From positions 248,001-312,000 of the forward strand of contig JAESIW010000064.1 of the NCBI GenBank assembly GCA_016802295.1: a stretch of 64,000 bases of DNA, read 5' to 3'. The stretch is from Brachionus rotundiformis (taxonomy: Eukaryota; Rotifera; Eurotatoria; Ploima; Brachionidae). The position numbers were made by a program, and so were the translations under genes. Shown piece by piece: positions 26,201-38,848 of this stretch. Within the stretch, counting starts at the first letter, position 1, and each line of letters opens with the position of its first letter. The notes below the pieces were generated by a model, which made no database searches, was not told the origin of the DNA, and was given only the letters and a program-made list of their open reading frames with translations.

Positions 26201-29200
26201 CAAGCTTTTCAGTATTCCTGTACTAGAATCCAATTCAAAGAGTGTTTTTACGGTGTAAAAAGTCTGATTTATTGGCAAATTTGATGTCCATTGCTGGTTT
26301 ATAGTCAAAATTTTAACCAAACGATCGTCTTCAATCCAAAAAATTGATCTAGATCTATAATCAAAATCTATTTTTTTTATATTAAAGCCACTTATTATGG
26401 GAAGAGCCTCGGTATTTTGGTTTGTCAAAGACAAAGCTTTTAGATTGTTCTTGGTAGTGTATAATATAAACTCGTCAAATGGTCTACATGAACCATCTGA
26501 TTGTAATTGTAAACCATTTGAACATTTACATATTCTAGTATTTTCTTTTGGTAAGCATATTTGATGACAATTTCCATTATTAGTTGTGCAATAGTTTGTG
26601 GTAAAATCAAACTTTTGGTAAACTTTTAGCCGATAAATGTCGGCAACATTTGATTTAATGATTCTTTTTTCACTAGTTCTAAGGTTAAAAGCCACAATTA
26701 TCTCTTGTATTTGATCGCTATAGTAGAGAATATGGGCCTCGTTTCCATCTGATGTCTTGGTATCCCAAATAGTTAAAGCTGATACGTGATTTATATCAGT
26801 TACTATTATTCGGCGATCTTCCAAATTATCAATCGAAATAGACTCAATTTTTTTTCGGCCAGAATCAGACCAGTAAATTCTGCGGGATTTTTCATGATAA
26901 ATTAGTACCAATGGGCTAATGAGGTCAATTTTTACCAATACACGGCTAGAACTTCCGTCCATTTTGACAGCACCAATTTTTATTGGCACAGAATCATAAC
27001 CTTTATCAATCCAGTATATTTCATGATCTTTTGAATTGACTGCAATGCTGATCGGCTGACCAACTCCCAATTGGTCAACAGAACCTGAAAATATAACAGC
27101 CCGTTGAAAGTTATCTACATTTACCACTTCAATTTGAGAATCTTGAATGTTGCCGATAAATATGTTACGCGATGAATGGTCAAAATCAAGACAATAAATG
27201 TATCCAAAGCTTTGGCTCTGATCTGAAGATAGCTGGCCTCTGCTTTCACCATCAAATTTAACTTTATTGATTTTAAAACCTGAACTAGACCAGTCATGTT
27301 CCAGCCAGTAAACTGTTTGGTCACTGAAGCTAAAAGTAAAATCAAATCCAGATTTGATGTCATTTATGGTCACCATTCGGTCCCATAAAAAACCCGATTC
27401 ACGCTCTAGATTGGAAGAATCAGTAGTCTCAATAGGATAAATAGTTTGTGATGACAAATCTGGCTGTATAGTATCATTTAAGCTTATCTTAACACCTCCG
27501 ATCATATTTTTGTTTAAGACTAATAAAAATTCTGATTCATCAATGTTACATCTGTTTTTATTAATTGGATCTCTTAGGTATCCAATTTGACATTCACAAG
27601 TATAGCCTTGTTGGTTAGTGGCCAAAAGGCAGAGATGTTCGCAATTGGAAGATAAGCATGGATTTTGTTCTTGTGGCTGTAGAAGCTCATGAACTACCTT
27701 AACAGTCAATGCCCGAGGAGATAGATTTGTGTATATTGTTTTGTTTTTTGGGTTTAACCGGTCTAATTTTATAAGTTGGTGATGACCACGGTCTACCCAA
27801 AAAATGGTATGCTCAAAAAAGGACAAGCTATGTGGATGGTGAAGCATCAAATCATTGCTGACTAATTGAATACGATTGTTCCCGTTGTAGTCACATGAAT
27901 CGATGTAGTCAAAATGCGCATCAGCAAAATAGATTCGTTCCCGAATAAGATCAATGGTTAAACCATTGGGCCAGTAAAGTTTTGTTGAAATTATAACTTT
28001 TCGATTTGTACCATCCATACTTGCTCGTTCGATACGTGGGTTTTTTCCCCAATCACTCCAAAATATTAATCTATGTTTAGATCGTGGATCAAGAACTAAT
28101 CCTCTTGGATATGTTACATTTATCTTATAATTAAATAATTATTAGTTTAAGTTTAGTTAAGAATTAGATTCGGAACAAAAAATTATAAAAATTAAAATAC
28201 ATGATGATTTTTGTTCAATTAAAAAAAAGATCGCTCACTTTTTAGAATCATTTTATCTTTAATTGTAATTAAAACTGAATTTTTAATTAGAGTATATTTC
28301 TAATTAATTTAATTTAAAAGAGGATCTAAGATTTTTATTTTTAAAGTTGTGACCAAAAAATTGATTTAGTTTTACTTGATAGAATTTAAATGACTGAAGA
28401 ATCTTAATGATAAAAACTTGAAGAAAAAATTATTTGAAAAACAAAGATTTTATATCAATAATATTAATAAAAAAAAATTATAGTATTTATTGCTGCAACA
28501 GCTTAGAATTAAAAGTCAAAGTCTGAATGTTTTCTGGCAGTGTGTGTGTCAATTAATCTTAATAAGACTAAGAAAATCAAATTGGTCCAAGAAGATATGA
28601 TTCTAGATATAAATAAAAAAAAAAATAAAAATTACATTAAAAAGTATTTTTCGTCTTGAACCATCAACTTTGGCTACTTCAATATGTTGTAGGCCATAAT
28701 CAGCCCAATAAATATTACCCCCAATCCAATCTACTGCAACTGCTTCAACCAAAGTAATTCCTCCAGAAATAATCCTCAATGTTCTGGATCCATTTTCAAA
28801 CGAACTATAAATTGATTTTGTATAGCTATCTGCCCAAAAAATTCGCCCAGTATGATTATAAAAATCAAAAGCAGTCACTGATTGCATCAGACTAGGCTTT
28901 CGAACTGAGGTTAAAGTAGTTCCTTCTATATCAGAAATGATCAAATTTTGACCATTTGTGATATAAATTTTGGCATATTTTCGTGTTGTTGCTTTACATA
29001 TTTTACCAAATCTTGAATAACCAGGCTCACAATCACAATAGTATCCGCCAGCATAATTCGCGCAGTTTTGACTACAACTGGTATCCACATCACACTCATT
29101 AATATCCTCACATCTTTTATAATTTGTCATATTTGTAGTCTGAAAGCCTCGAGGACAAAAACAGAGAGATCCCATTGGAGATCGATGACAGTAATGAGAA

Positions 29201-32200
29201 CATCCTCCATTTTGAACTGAGCAATCGTCTCTACCACAAAATGCCCCTTCATCACTACCATTGGGGCAATCAGCAACATTATCGCACAACTTGGTATAAT
29301 TAACACATAAATTTAATGTTCCTTCGCACCTAAACTCATTTGATTTACATTGAGGAACAACACCAGGACAATTTTTTTCATCAGTATTATCTCCACAATC
29401 ATCCTTTGGATTAAAATGTTGGCAAAGAAAATTCCAATTAAAAATAAGCTTACTTCTCCATCACATTTCCAGCTTAATGGTACACATCTTAAATTATTGC
29501 ATTTGAAATATCCCGGATTACATTCAATACTTGGACATGATGATTCATCTTGTCCATTGTCACAATCCTGATGTCCATCACAAACTTAATTATAAAAAAA
29601 ATTTATTAAAAAAATCTAAACAATTGTAGAGAATACCCCAATTTTTCGGTATACAAGATAAACGGCTGTTAAAAGGACCAGATCTTACTATTCCACACGA
29701 AAATTCATCAAGTTGGCAAGTTGTCTGTACTGGCCTAAATCGACAACTTTGCTCATCAGTTAGACTCGGACAATCGAAGAAACCATCACACTTTTTGGTC
29801 GAATTAATACATATATTATCTAGAACACATTTGAATTCATCACTATTACATTCTATTTCAGGACAGTTTTCTTCATCATGGTTATTAAAACAATCATTTC
29901 GACGATTACACACCAAAGACTTGTCTTAAAATCAAAACATTAAATTAAAATTTAAAATAAAGAAAAAAATTTAAAAAAAAAGTTTTACCAATGCACCTTC
30001 CATCTTGACCATGACACTCAAATTGAGTTATCGGATCACATTGACCAGCAACTAACATTAAAAATAAATTAAATTTTATTCTATTTTAATTATTCTTACC
30101 GCAATCAAGTTCATCCGAAGAGTCTCCGCAATCATTTTCAGTATCACTTTAAAAAATAAATTAAGTGCTATATTTTTAAAAGAATATAAACAAACCATTT
30201 CCAACTTAAAGGTATACAACTTCCATTGTTACATTTAAACTGATAGTTCGAATCACAGTTAACTTGCGGACAAAATAATTCATCTGAAAAGTCATTACAA
30301 TCAATTTTGCCATCACATCGTTTACTCTTTTCAATACAAGTACCATTTCTACACTTAAATTGGTCACTTGTACAGTAGCTAACTGGACAATTAGACTCGT
30401 CACTCATGTCTAAACAATCATTATTACCATCACAGACTTCGCTTTTAAAAATGCATCTTTCATTCGAGCATTTAAAAAAATATGGTGGTAAGCATTGGTC
30501 GTGTGCTTGTGTTTCACTTGAATTTGCCAAACAATTTAATTTCCTTGAGTCAAGCTTAAAACCATAAGGACACGCACAATGACGTGAAACTTTGTATTGT
30601 GTATCCAATGAAGGCACTGAAAGACAAAAGTCACTGCAATCTCCATTTTGTCTTAGGCATGGATGATTATCTATTCTTGTATGAAAGCTCATATCACTTA
30701 GCTTCAGATTAAACACATTTTTTAAATTTGATAAAAAGAGTGTAGGTGTTAGGGCAAATGTTTTGGAAGTTTTGAAAATACTTTCTTGTCTTAAATCAAC
30801 AAAGTATAGATTGTGTCTATAGATAAGAAGACTTAATGGAATGAAGAGAGAAGACTGAAGAAGAGTACAAATATTGGCGCCATTATAGTCCGAGTATTGG
30901 ATAAGTGATAGATGAGAATCTGACCAGTAGAGTCTTTTTTGTTCTATGTCTAGTTCTAACGAGTATGGTAGTGAAAGACCTCTTGGAATTACAACTGTTT
31001 CATTTGTACCATCCAAAAATGACTTGTAAATTTTTGCGGGCCTTGCTATACTTGAGTAGAACATGAATCCGGAACTTGGATCAATGGCAAATCCCTCCAA
31101 AAGTTCTTTCTGGACTAGAACTCGTCTTTTTTTTATATTTGACAGCAACACTACCACTATTTGGTTATTAGTTACATAAAATAAATTGTTGGATACCCAG
31201 TCATATGCCAAATTATTTACATACCAGAGATTGTCTGGTATCAGAACATTTGGTTCTTGATTGTTAATAGACTCAAATATAGCGTGTCTATAAGAATCGT
31301 AGAAAAATGTTCGATTATTTTTTATGTCTAAATCAAATATTTGTATGGCACCATTGCGTGGCATGATCAGCGGGTCCAATACTTCACTATTAGTTGACTC
31401 GAATGATATCGCTTTTAGATAATTACTTTGTGAAATAAATAAAGAAGTTGATATTTTTTCACAGGTCCTCAAGTCATATTTAAGCTTGAAGCCGTTCTTG
31501 CATTTACATCGGAAAGATTTTACTGAATTTTGACCATGACTTAGCAAACAAAAGTGTTCACAGTTGGACTGGCATGGATTTTCTGTCTTTGGTTGCTTGG
31601 TCTCATGGTATACTCGAACAAATTGTGGTATTAGGTTTGTTTTGAAGTGGTATGTGACATTTGAGTCTTTGGTCACTGCATGACGAGTTAATTTCATTAC
31701 TGCCAATTTGGTATGATCAGCAAAATAAATTGTACTTTCGAATAAATCAACTGAAACAGAATGAGGCAAGTTTCTAGAACCAGAAGCAATTATAAAACGC
31801 TTTAAACCAAAATAATCACTTGTTTCCAGATGGTCATATTTGCGATCTATCCAAAAAAGCCTTTTTTTGATCAAATCAACTGTGATAGCTACTGGTTCTA
31901 AAAGCTTTTCCTTTACAATAACTTGCCGGTTTCTACCATCCATTAAAACTTTTTCAATCCTAGGACCTTTTAATTTGTTTGAAATGAATCCAATGTCAGT
32001 AAAAAAAAGTAGTCCTTCAGTGGGATCCAAGACAAATGATGTTGGATTCAAGAGACTAGAAAGCAAATTGGTGCGATTTTTTCCATCAGATGAAAATATA
32101 TCAAGTCTAGCTAAATTTTTTTGCATCAAATAAATATTTCCTGTGATCCAATCAACTGATATTTGAAATGGTGCCTGAATACTTGAGGTAATGAAGGGAC

Positions 32201-34325
32201 TAAGTTCCAGTTGGCCATCAGATCGATAAGTAGCTTTGAAAATCTTAAAGAAAAGATTTTAAAAAATATATAAATAATTTATTTTTTATTTACTTTATTA
32301 TTTTTATCATCAGCCAAATAGAATAAATTTTTTTCATAATTATAATCAAAGCTTGAAACAAATAGATCATCGTTATTTAAAATTTGCCGATAATTTTGAG
32401 CTTGTTGATTAGTTTCAAAAATTTTAGAACCAACTGAAAATATGACCTTGGCTGAATCACCTTTTTAAAATTATTAATTAATTATTAAGTTATTAAAAAA
32501 TTGTTATTACTTTGTAAATGTCTGCAGTGCCCATTAGATTGTAAAGTATAGTTAGCATTACATTGACATGAATATGAACCATTGGTATTGATGCATATTT
32601 GGTCACATTCATCCCACATTTCACACGCATTTATATCAATACAAGTTCTGTTATTTGATTTATCTAACATTTTTCCCTCAGGACAAAAGCATACACCACC
32701 TTTTGGAGTTGATCTACACTCATGACCGCATGAAAGACTTGAACATCTCTCCGATGCTGATTTAAAGTAGAAAAAATTAAGAAAAAAAGATTCCACAAAA
32801 TTATCTAGTGAGATTTTAATAAATTAATAAACCAAATATCAAAGGTCAAATTTTTTGTTCTAAAATTAAATAGAATAATTAAATTTGATTTTTAAAATCT
32901 CACATTTTTTTAATCAAAACTAATATACAGCAAGTCGAGCCTTCGTCCGAACCATCCGGACAATCAGCTACACCATTGCAAAATTTTTGAACATCAACAC
33001 ATGTCCCAGTTGTGTTACAAGCTATTTGGTTAGGAGGACAGTTTCTTGAAGCTTTAAGTTTAAAGTTTAAAAATTATTTTTTTTAATTTGTAGCGAAATT
33101 AAAGCTTGAATTTGTTTTTTATCAAATTAGGGAGTAAAATACTCTTAAAAATCAAAAACTGTTTTCTATTTTTTTACTTTAAGACAAAAATATCTCCTAA
33201 AAATGGATAAGAATGATTGTTCATTAAAAGATTGATGTTTATGTAATCAAACAACAAGACAAAATTGGAGAGACTAGGACTAGGTGTCCTCATTGGCAAA
33301 AACCAACTCCAGAAATGAGAAAGAAGAAAAAATTGACAAGAGATTAGCTTAAAGATGGATAGAGAAGAGATATATCCCACTATATCAACCAATAATTCTT
33401 CGCCATTGCAATGACAATTGGAATTCTTTGGAAGAATTTTTTTTTCATACCCTGAATTAATTGAAAATTACAGACAACAATCTTTTCTATTATTAATTAT
33501 TTATTTATAATATATAATTATTTTCGTTTTAAGATTGAAGTAAAGAGTTTCAGAAACAAAAAAAAAGATGGACCACTTGCCAAAGGTGGCTAAAAAATAA
33601 AGGATACAAAATTGATTAAATTCGCTTAATTTTTTATAACAAAATTTAAGTAATAAATACCACAAAATTTTTCATCGCTATTATCAATACAGTCATTATC
33701 TCCTATAACAGAAAAATAAAATTAGATTCAATTTAAACCCATTCAGGCCTTACCATCACAGACAAAATTTTCATTAATGCATCTTTTATTAGCACAAGTA
33801 AATCTACCATAACCACAAATTGGATAGGCTAAAATTTAATTAAAAAAATATGTAATTATAAAATTGTAAAAAAATTATTTACTGCAGTTTGAATGTTCAT
33901 CAGAACCATCTGAACAATCCCTATCTGAAAAGAGAAAATAATTAAAAATTATATTTCTAAAATTACTAAAAGACATGCCGTGATCGCAGACATAATCCAT
34001 TCGTATGCACTCATTACCACTGGCACATTTAAACTCATTAATTGCGCAAGTTGTATCTTGAAAAATTGTATAAGATATAGAATATTTAATTTACAGAGTT
34101 CTTACTGCAGGAAGGTCCCTCATCTGAGCCATCCTCGCAATTAATTATATTATTGCATAGAAGCGATGAATTAATACATTGAATTCCATTATTACATTTC
34201 CAGTATCCATTTGGGCAGTCGATAGCCACAGTTTTTGAAAGTAAATAAAAAAATAAAATTATTTGGAACACAGATAGGCTAAATTCATGGAATTTAAAGC
34301 GATTCTCTTTGCTTGATATTTTCAT
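17298..34325 (-). CDS. Giant LDL receptor-related protein, LRP1/LRP2 (megalin) type
   Basis: Twenty-nine exons (5'-3'): 34325-34106, 34056-33979, 33924-33883, 33828-33754, 33702-33661, 33051-32929, 32756-32511, 32460-32294, 32243-30196, about 30147-30101, 30051-29989, 29924-29637, 29584-29454, 29403-28635, 28123-24139, 24073-23820, 23764-23500, 23449-23432, 23092-21337, 21286-21025, 20962-20792, 20744-20680, 20105-19960, 19896-19619, 19567-18164, 18092-17937, 17881-17791, 17732-17461, 17404-17298. They total 4,523 in-frame codons (4,522 residues; human LRP1 4,544). Order: signal peptide (residues 1-34); LDLa cluster I (4 repeats), EGFs, propellers 1-2; cluster II (8), propellers 3-6; cluster III (10), propeller 7; cluster IV (11), propeller 8, EGFs; one transmembrane helix (about 4372-4391); a 130-residue tail with FFNPIF (4430-4435), a PTB/clathrin endocytic signal. 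It is a surface receptor for multi-ligand endocytosis. LRP1 versus LRP2 is not resolved. No furin-type RxRR site was seen. The first ATG is at 34325; longer open frame upstream begins with TTG. Confidence 0.96.
20106..20679. other. LRP intron 22 carrying an insertion
   Basis: A 574-bp intron, long for this gene. It contains a (TAA)n tract at 20325-20350 followed by a GC-richer block to about 20454; the rest is AT-rich. Confidence 0.6.
20325..20454 (+). repeat. (TAA)n tract plus coding-like insert inside an LRP intron
   Basis: A 26-base (TAA)n run is followed by about 100 GC-richer bases. On the plus strand, antisense to LRP, they read open for some 30 codons (including KLAEEVTYGSTLRYARKF) and end at CTG|GTAAGT, which looks like a splice donor. 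It is probably a captured exon fragment or part of a mobile element; no source gene is recognised. Confidence 0.4.
23093..23431. other. LRP intron 18, nothing seen
   Basis: A 339-bp AT-rich intron following the 18-nt microexon; no repeat or coding signal visible. Confidence 0.5.
28124..28634. other. LRP intron 14, nothing seen
   Basis: A 511-bp AT-rich intron inside propeller 3; a short TGTGTGTGT tract is the only distinctive sequence. Confidence 0.5.
33052..33660. other. LRP intron 5, long, with GC-richer centre
   Basis: A 609-bp intron in ligand-binding cluster I. The part 33180-33420 is less AT-rich than the flanks and may be an old insertion, but no element type could be read from it. 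Confidence 0.4.
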
Positions 34326-35414
34326 TTTGATCAAGGAAATCAAATGTTTGTTAAGAGTTCACTTAATAATCGATTTTAAAAAAGGACTATTTTATAACTT
34401 GATTTCGGATTGTTTCTATATCTTTTTGAAATATTAAAACTAAAGATAAAACAATACTTGATATAAAAATGCTCTTTAGAGATAAAATTCGATTTATTGA
34501 TTTTGTATTGAAAAATTTTAAAGAAATAGGAAAATCTCTAAATTTTTGCCAAAATTTTACTTTTGGAAATATTTAAGGTAATATCATACCGAAATAAAAT
34601 GTATAAGATCATAAGATAAGCACTTTTATGAGAAGATAGAGATAGATAATAAAAATTATCAGTTTCATTTGTGTTAAGATAAAGACCAGAGAACGAATTT
34701 GATCGCCAAAATTGACGAATTCGCTTGTAAAATTTCAATTTTGTTAAAAAGATAACTTTTTATGAATAAACAAAATTGAAATTTAATATACTAAATTTTT
34801 TTTCTTAATTAATTTTATATTTTTTTCGAATAACCTGACAAATTATTAATTTATCTTTTTAAACTACCATTAAATTATTTTAATTATCATTAATCAAATT
34901 ACATTCTTTTATAGTTGGAAAATTTTTATTTATGGTCCAAAAAAAACTTCTTTATATAACCTCATAAAATAATCTATTTATATTTTAATTGTTTAAAGTT
35001 GTCTATTCTAATTATCTTCTCATATTGATTCTTTTTTAATAATTGAAAATTCAAGTCATTTTTTGCTAAATAGAAGTTATATCGTAGATTTATGATCAAA
35101 TTTTTTGATATTCCACCTTAAAAATTACTTCTAAAGATCTTAAAATATAAAATTTATTGCAAAGTAATATTATTTTTGATTCTGCATCTCTAAAATTGTT
35201 TTGAAAAATCAAAATTTAAAAGTTAAATCTTGTTTGAGCTTGACAATTTATTATTATGTGGTTGTCTGAAAGGCAGGACCAAGTCTCCAACCAGCCAAAA
35301 TAGAATAGATATATTTAAATTTCATTAAAATTTCAAATTAGTTTTTGATAAATCAATTTTATTGATGATTAGAAAATAAATGAAAAAAAATTTTCTTTGA
35401 TAATTTTTCTTGGT
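34326..35414. other. Intergenic DNA upstream of LRP, nothing assigned
   Basis: AT-rich. It should hold the LRP promoter (adjoining 34326), but no convincing TATA box or other motif was recognised. The 66-codon frame at 34538-34738 (minus) has no recognisable features. Confidence 0.5.
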
Positions 35415-36552
35415 TCACAATTCTTTTCCAAAATCAATGTCCTTTGGACTATAAACGTACGTATCCTTCATAAAAATTTTGAATACTAGATCTAAAAAAA
35501 ATAAAAATTGAATACTTTGCCGCCCATATGAGCTAATAAATTGTCGTCATCGATAAATTTTTTTATCGACTGTTTATCAGTGAACTGTACCAATTCTACA
35601 GCTTTAGCTGGTAAAAGCGCTTTAATAATTTTCCATACAGCTTAGAATAAAAATGATTTTTTTTTCTTTTGATTACTTTTTTTTAATTTTACCATTTAAA
35701 ATAAAAGGCATGCTAAAAACTATCAGATAATCTAAATAATATCAAAGCTTAAAAAATAAAATCAAAGTAAAACAAATAAAAAAATGTACGTATAAGCCCC
35801 GGATAGTATGTCTTAAGACAACCAATTAAGAATTTGGCAAAATCTAAATCCTTTTAAAAGTCTTAGATTGTTTAAGGTTGATGTGATTATTTTTTCTTAC
35901 GGTATTTGAAAGACCAGAGTCTGACATGTCAAAAAGCAAAACAATTGGCTCGTCCAAACTAAATTTATATTCCTTTTCCAAAAAATAGGCTGCAAATTTA
36001 CATACTTCGTCGTGTGGATATCTTCCTTTTGAGTGCGTTTTTGCACGAAAATTAACTAAATTTAAGCTTAAAGAAGAATTAATTTTTTAAATTAATTATA
36101 CGAATTGTGAGTCCATTTTTATCCTTGTTCCTTTTAAACAATGCTCCTAATTCCAGCATCGATTCATTAAATGGAAGTCTTCCTGGAGTGAGAAAGTCAT
36201 TTGCTCCGAATTCTTTTCTCCATACAAGAACTTCATCAATTAAGTCAACAGCTCTGTCAGGGTTGGCAAATGCATGCTTGTAAAACGCTAATATCCATTT
36301 TGTATTCTGTTTTATTCGCTCTACATCTTTCGGATGGTAAGATCCAGAATTTATTTTACCTAGATTGTTTTTATTCAAATTATTTCATTCACAAAATTAA
36401 AAATTTTATGAAAATACTTTCATATTTGTTCAAAAAGTCGCTTTGAATTTTGAGTAAGAGTTCTTCAGAGGCATGCTTTTTATTATAAATAGAATTACAA
36501 AAAAATTAAACCTAATAATTTAAAAAAAATTTACCGGATTTTTAATTTCCAT
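35415..36552 (-). CDS. CRAL-TRIO domain protein, short MOSPD2 paralogue
   Basis: Seven exons (5'-3'): 36552-36535, 36475-36418, 36359-36102, 36055-35901, 35850-35790, 35640-35516, 35465-35415; 241 residues. It aligns to the N-terminal half of MOSPD2: a CRAL-TRIO N-lobe (YHPKDVERIKQNTKWILAFY, VLVWRKEFGAND) and the Sec14-like core (DEPIVLLFDMSDSGLSN, LKTYYPGLI, HMGGK). Then it stops after an aspartate-rich end (DIDFGKEL), without the MSP domain or the C-terminal membrane anchor. Exon 2 (58 nt) and the 125-nt exon match those of the plus-strand MOSPD2 gene in length and phase, so the two arose by duplication. It is probably a soluble lipid-binding protein. The start rests on an 18-nt first exon. 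Confidence 0.8.
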
Positions 36553-38848
36553 TTTAAATCTAAATTTATGATAGAAATAATAAATTTAATTATTCTCTTT
36601 CTTGAATTAAGATGATACTAAGTCAGATGATTTAAAAAAATTATCTCGTAAATTACACAGACACTTAAAATAGCTAAAAATAATGAGCTTTTTTTGAAGA
36701 ACAAACTATTCTAATTATTATTTTAAAAAAAGATCCTTATACATAAATAATGTCACCGAAATTTAAAAAATAAAACTTGAGCTTCTTAAGTTTTTCTTAC
36801 GAAGAATTTTATAATACAAGTACCCAATCAACCGTCCAAAAAGATACGGACGATTTGTTCAAATTAGCTAAAAACTGACTTATCAAATGATAAGTCTTCA
36901 AAAAAGCTATTGTAAAAATATTATTTAATGATATCTGGATTAAGAATTTAAAAGAAGAAGACAATTTTTTATGTCAAAAATTAATTTCTGCTTAAAAATT
37001 TTAATTAAGAGTCTGTTTTTTTTTAAAAAGATATTATGAGCAACAAAAATAAAATTATTTATTTTATTAAAAATTCAAAATTAGCATTAATTTTAAAAGT
37101 TGACAAAACAGAATTAATTAATGAAATATTAAATCTTTCTGAATATTTTCAAAACGGTAAATTCGAATAATATCAAAAATAATTCGAGCAAAATTTAGAT
37201 TAAAATTTTATCAAATATTTATTTTGAAGCTTATGACTTCGAAGAGTTTAACAATTTTGCAGGCATTTAAAAATATTCTTTTTCAAATAAAATACTTGAA
37301 AACTTTTAAATTTTGAATATTGTAAATGACGCAATTTATTACTCATAGTCCTCTCAGAATGTGACAAAATTATTTTTAATCAAATTAATTTAATCTAATT
37401 TATTAACTTAATATGTGAATTTTTACACCTAAAAAAGACAATTATTTTATAATATACTATATTGATAATATACTTTTTGTATGAATTATTGTCTTTAAAA
37501 AATGCAAAAATATATTTTTCAATAAAATAACATACGTAAAGTTAAGAGAATTTTAAAGATAATTAAATAAGAAAAGTTTGTATTGTATTGGAAAAAGTAA
37601 GGTAGATATGGGAAATAAATTAATAATAGATTAGGTTAATAAGAAAGGAATTTTTGATTAAATTAAATTAGCATTGTTTCTTTAAGCTGAATCATTTAAA
37701 AAATTAAATATAAAAAGTTCTATTTAAACTTAATTAGATAAAAATATACCTTAACATTCATTTTTAGTTTTTGGATTCTCAAATATTTAATATAAATAAA
37801 AAATATCTCAAATTTGTCAATATCTTTCAACATTATTTAAAAGTATATTGGATCATCTTATCTGAAATTCATTTATAGATAACAAAGCATTATTTTTTTT
37901 AGAAAATGAATTTCTGAGTGAGGTCAAGTATTCTAAACTAAAATATCGTTCTTTAAGAAATATATCATTTGTTTGATTCCGGTAAAAATAAATTTATAAA
38001 TATATCTTTTTGATTTATTTATTAGATTTGGGAAGTATTATAATTGAAATCCATATACTAATGAGCAAAATATTGTCTTTGATCGATTGGGCTCTTTCGA
38101 TTCAAATAAATTCAAATTTTGATAATAAATTTAATATTCAATTAGTTGATAAAAAAGCTTAATTATTATAATTGCAAAGCTAAAGGAGATTGTTTTTCGT
38201 TATAAATTTTTAAATAAAATAAAGATTGTCTAAAAATGTTCATAATGTTACAGTTCATTGAATAAGAGGGGCCCTATTGTGATCAAATAAAATAAAGTTT
38301 GACATGGAATTCATTAAAATTTTTAGAAATTTTTTTATTTAATAAAATTTATAACAAGAATTGTTATACAACTACCTTTTTTATTCAATTTAGATAATTA
38401 ATTTTAAAAAAATGATAAAATAATCATTTCCAAACACATTTTGTTTTAAAGCAAAAAATTTAGTGCTTCCGAGATTTTTGTTTGAGAGCTTTCGAATGTG
38501 TTTAAGAATAAAATAAATCGATATGTTTTTATCATGGCTTTCGAATATCGCTTGCTTTATGAAAATTATTGTTAAGTTTTATCTCAAAAAAAGAGCCCAT
38601 CAAGCTGAAATATTATAGTTATTAAAAATTTCTAACATAATTTGAAACTTGCAAATATTATAATTTTTTAAAGGCACAATTCAATTAAAAAATCAACTAT
38701 TTCTCATGAAATATCAAGCTTTCTTTTATATTTTACTTTTATGAATAATTTTCCATTTACAAGTTTGATACCTTTTGTAACTAACAGAGATAAACAAATA
38801 TAAAAAATTTTAATTTAGATTTTTGAAAATTTAAATATTTTCTCAATC
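36553..38848. other. Spacer between the divergent MOSPD2-type genes
   Basis: AT-rich. It contains short coding-like stretches between 37036 and 38161 (listed separately) and a small perfect hairpin near 36881-36900 (8-bp arms). No transposon was recognised. Confidence 0.4.
37036..38161 (+). pseudogene. Possible unrecognised gene or gene relic
   Basis: Several short open stretches with codon use unlike random AT-rich DNA sit in order on the plus strand. They are a start at 37036 (MSNKNKIIYFIKNSKLALIL...SEYFQNG) with a donor at 37157; an exon-like piece from 37768 after TTTTAG (FLDSQIFNINKKYLKFV); one near 37878-37974 (FLENEFLSEVKYSKL); and one near 38025-38161 ending in a stop. They cannot be joined into a single clean frame with confidence. 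No family is recognised; it may be a decayed fast-evolving gene or chance. Confidence 0.22.

Noticed and set aside
34107..34343. LRP start at 34343
   Set aside because: The codon there is TTG; the first ATG in frame is at 34325 and directly precedes a credible signal peptide.
36881..36900. Perfect 8-bp hairpin GACTTATC/GATAAGTC
   Set aside because: Too short to set apart from chance in several kilobases of AT-rich DNA; no nearby gene end or repeat copy.
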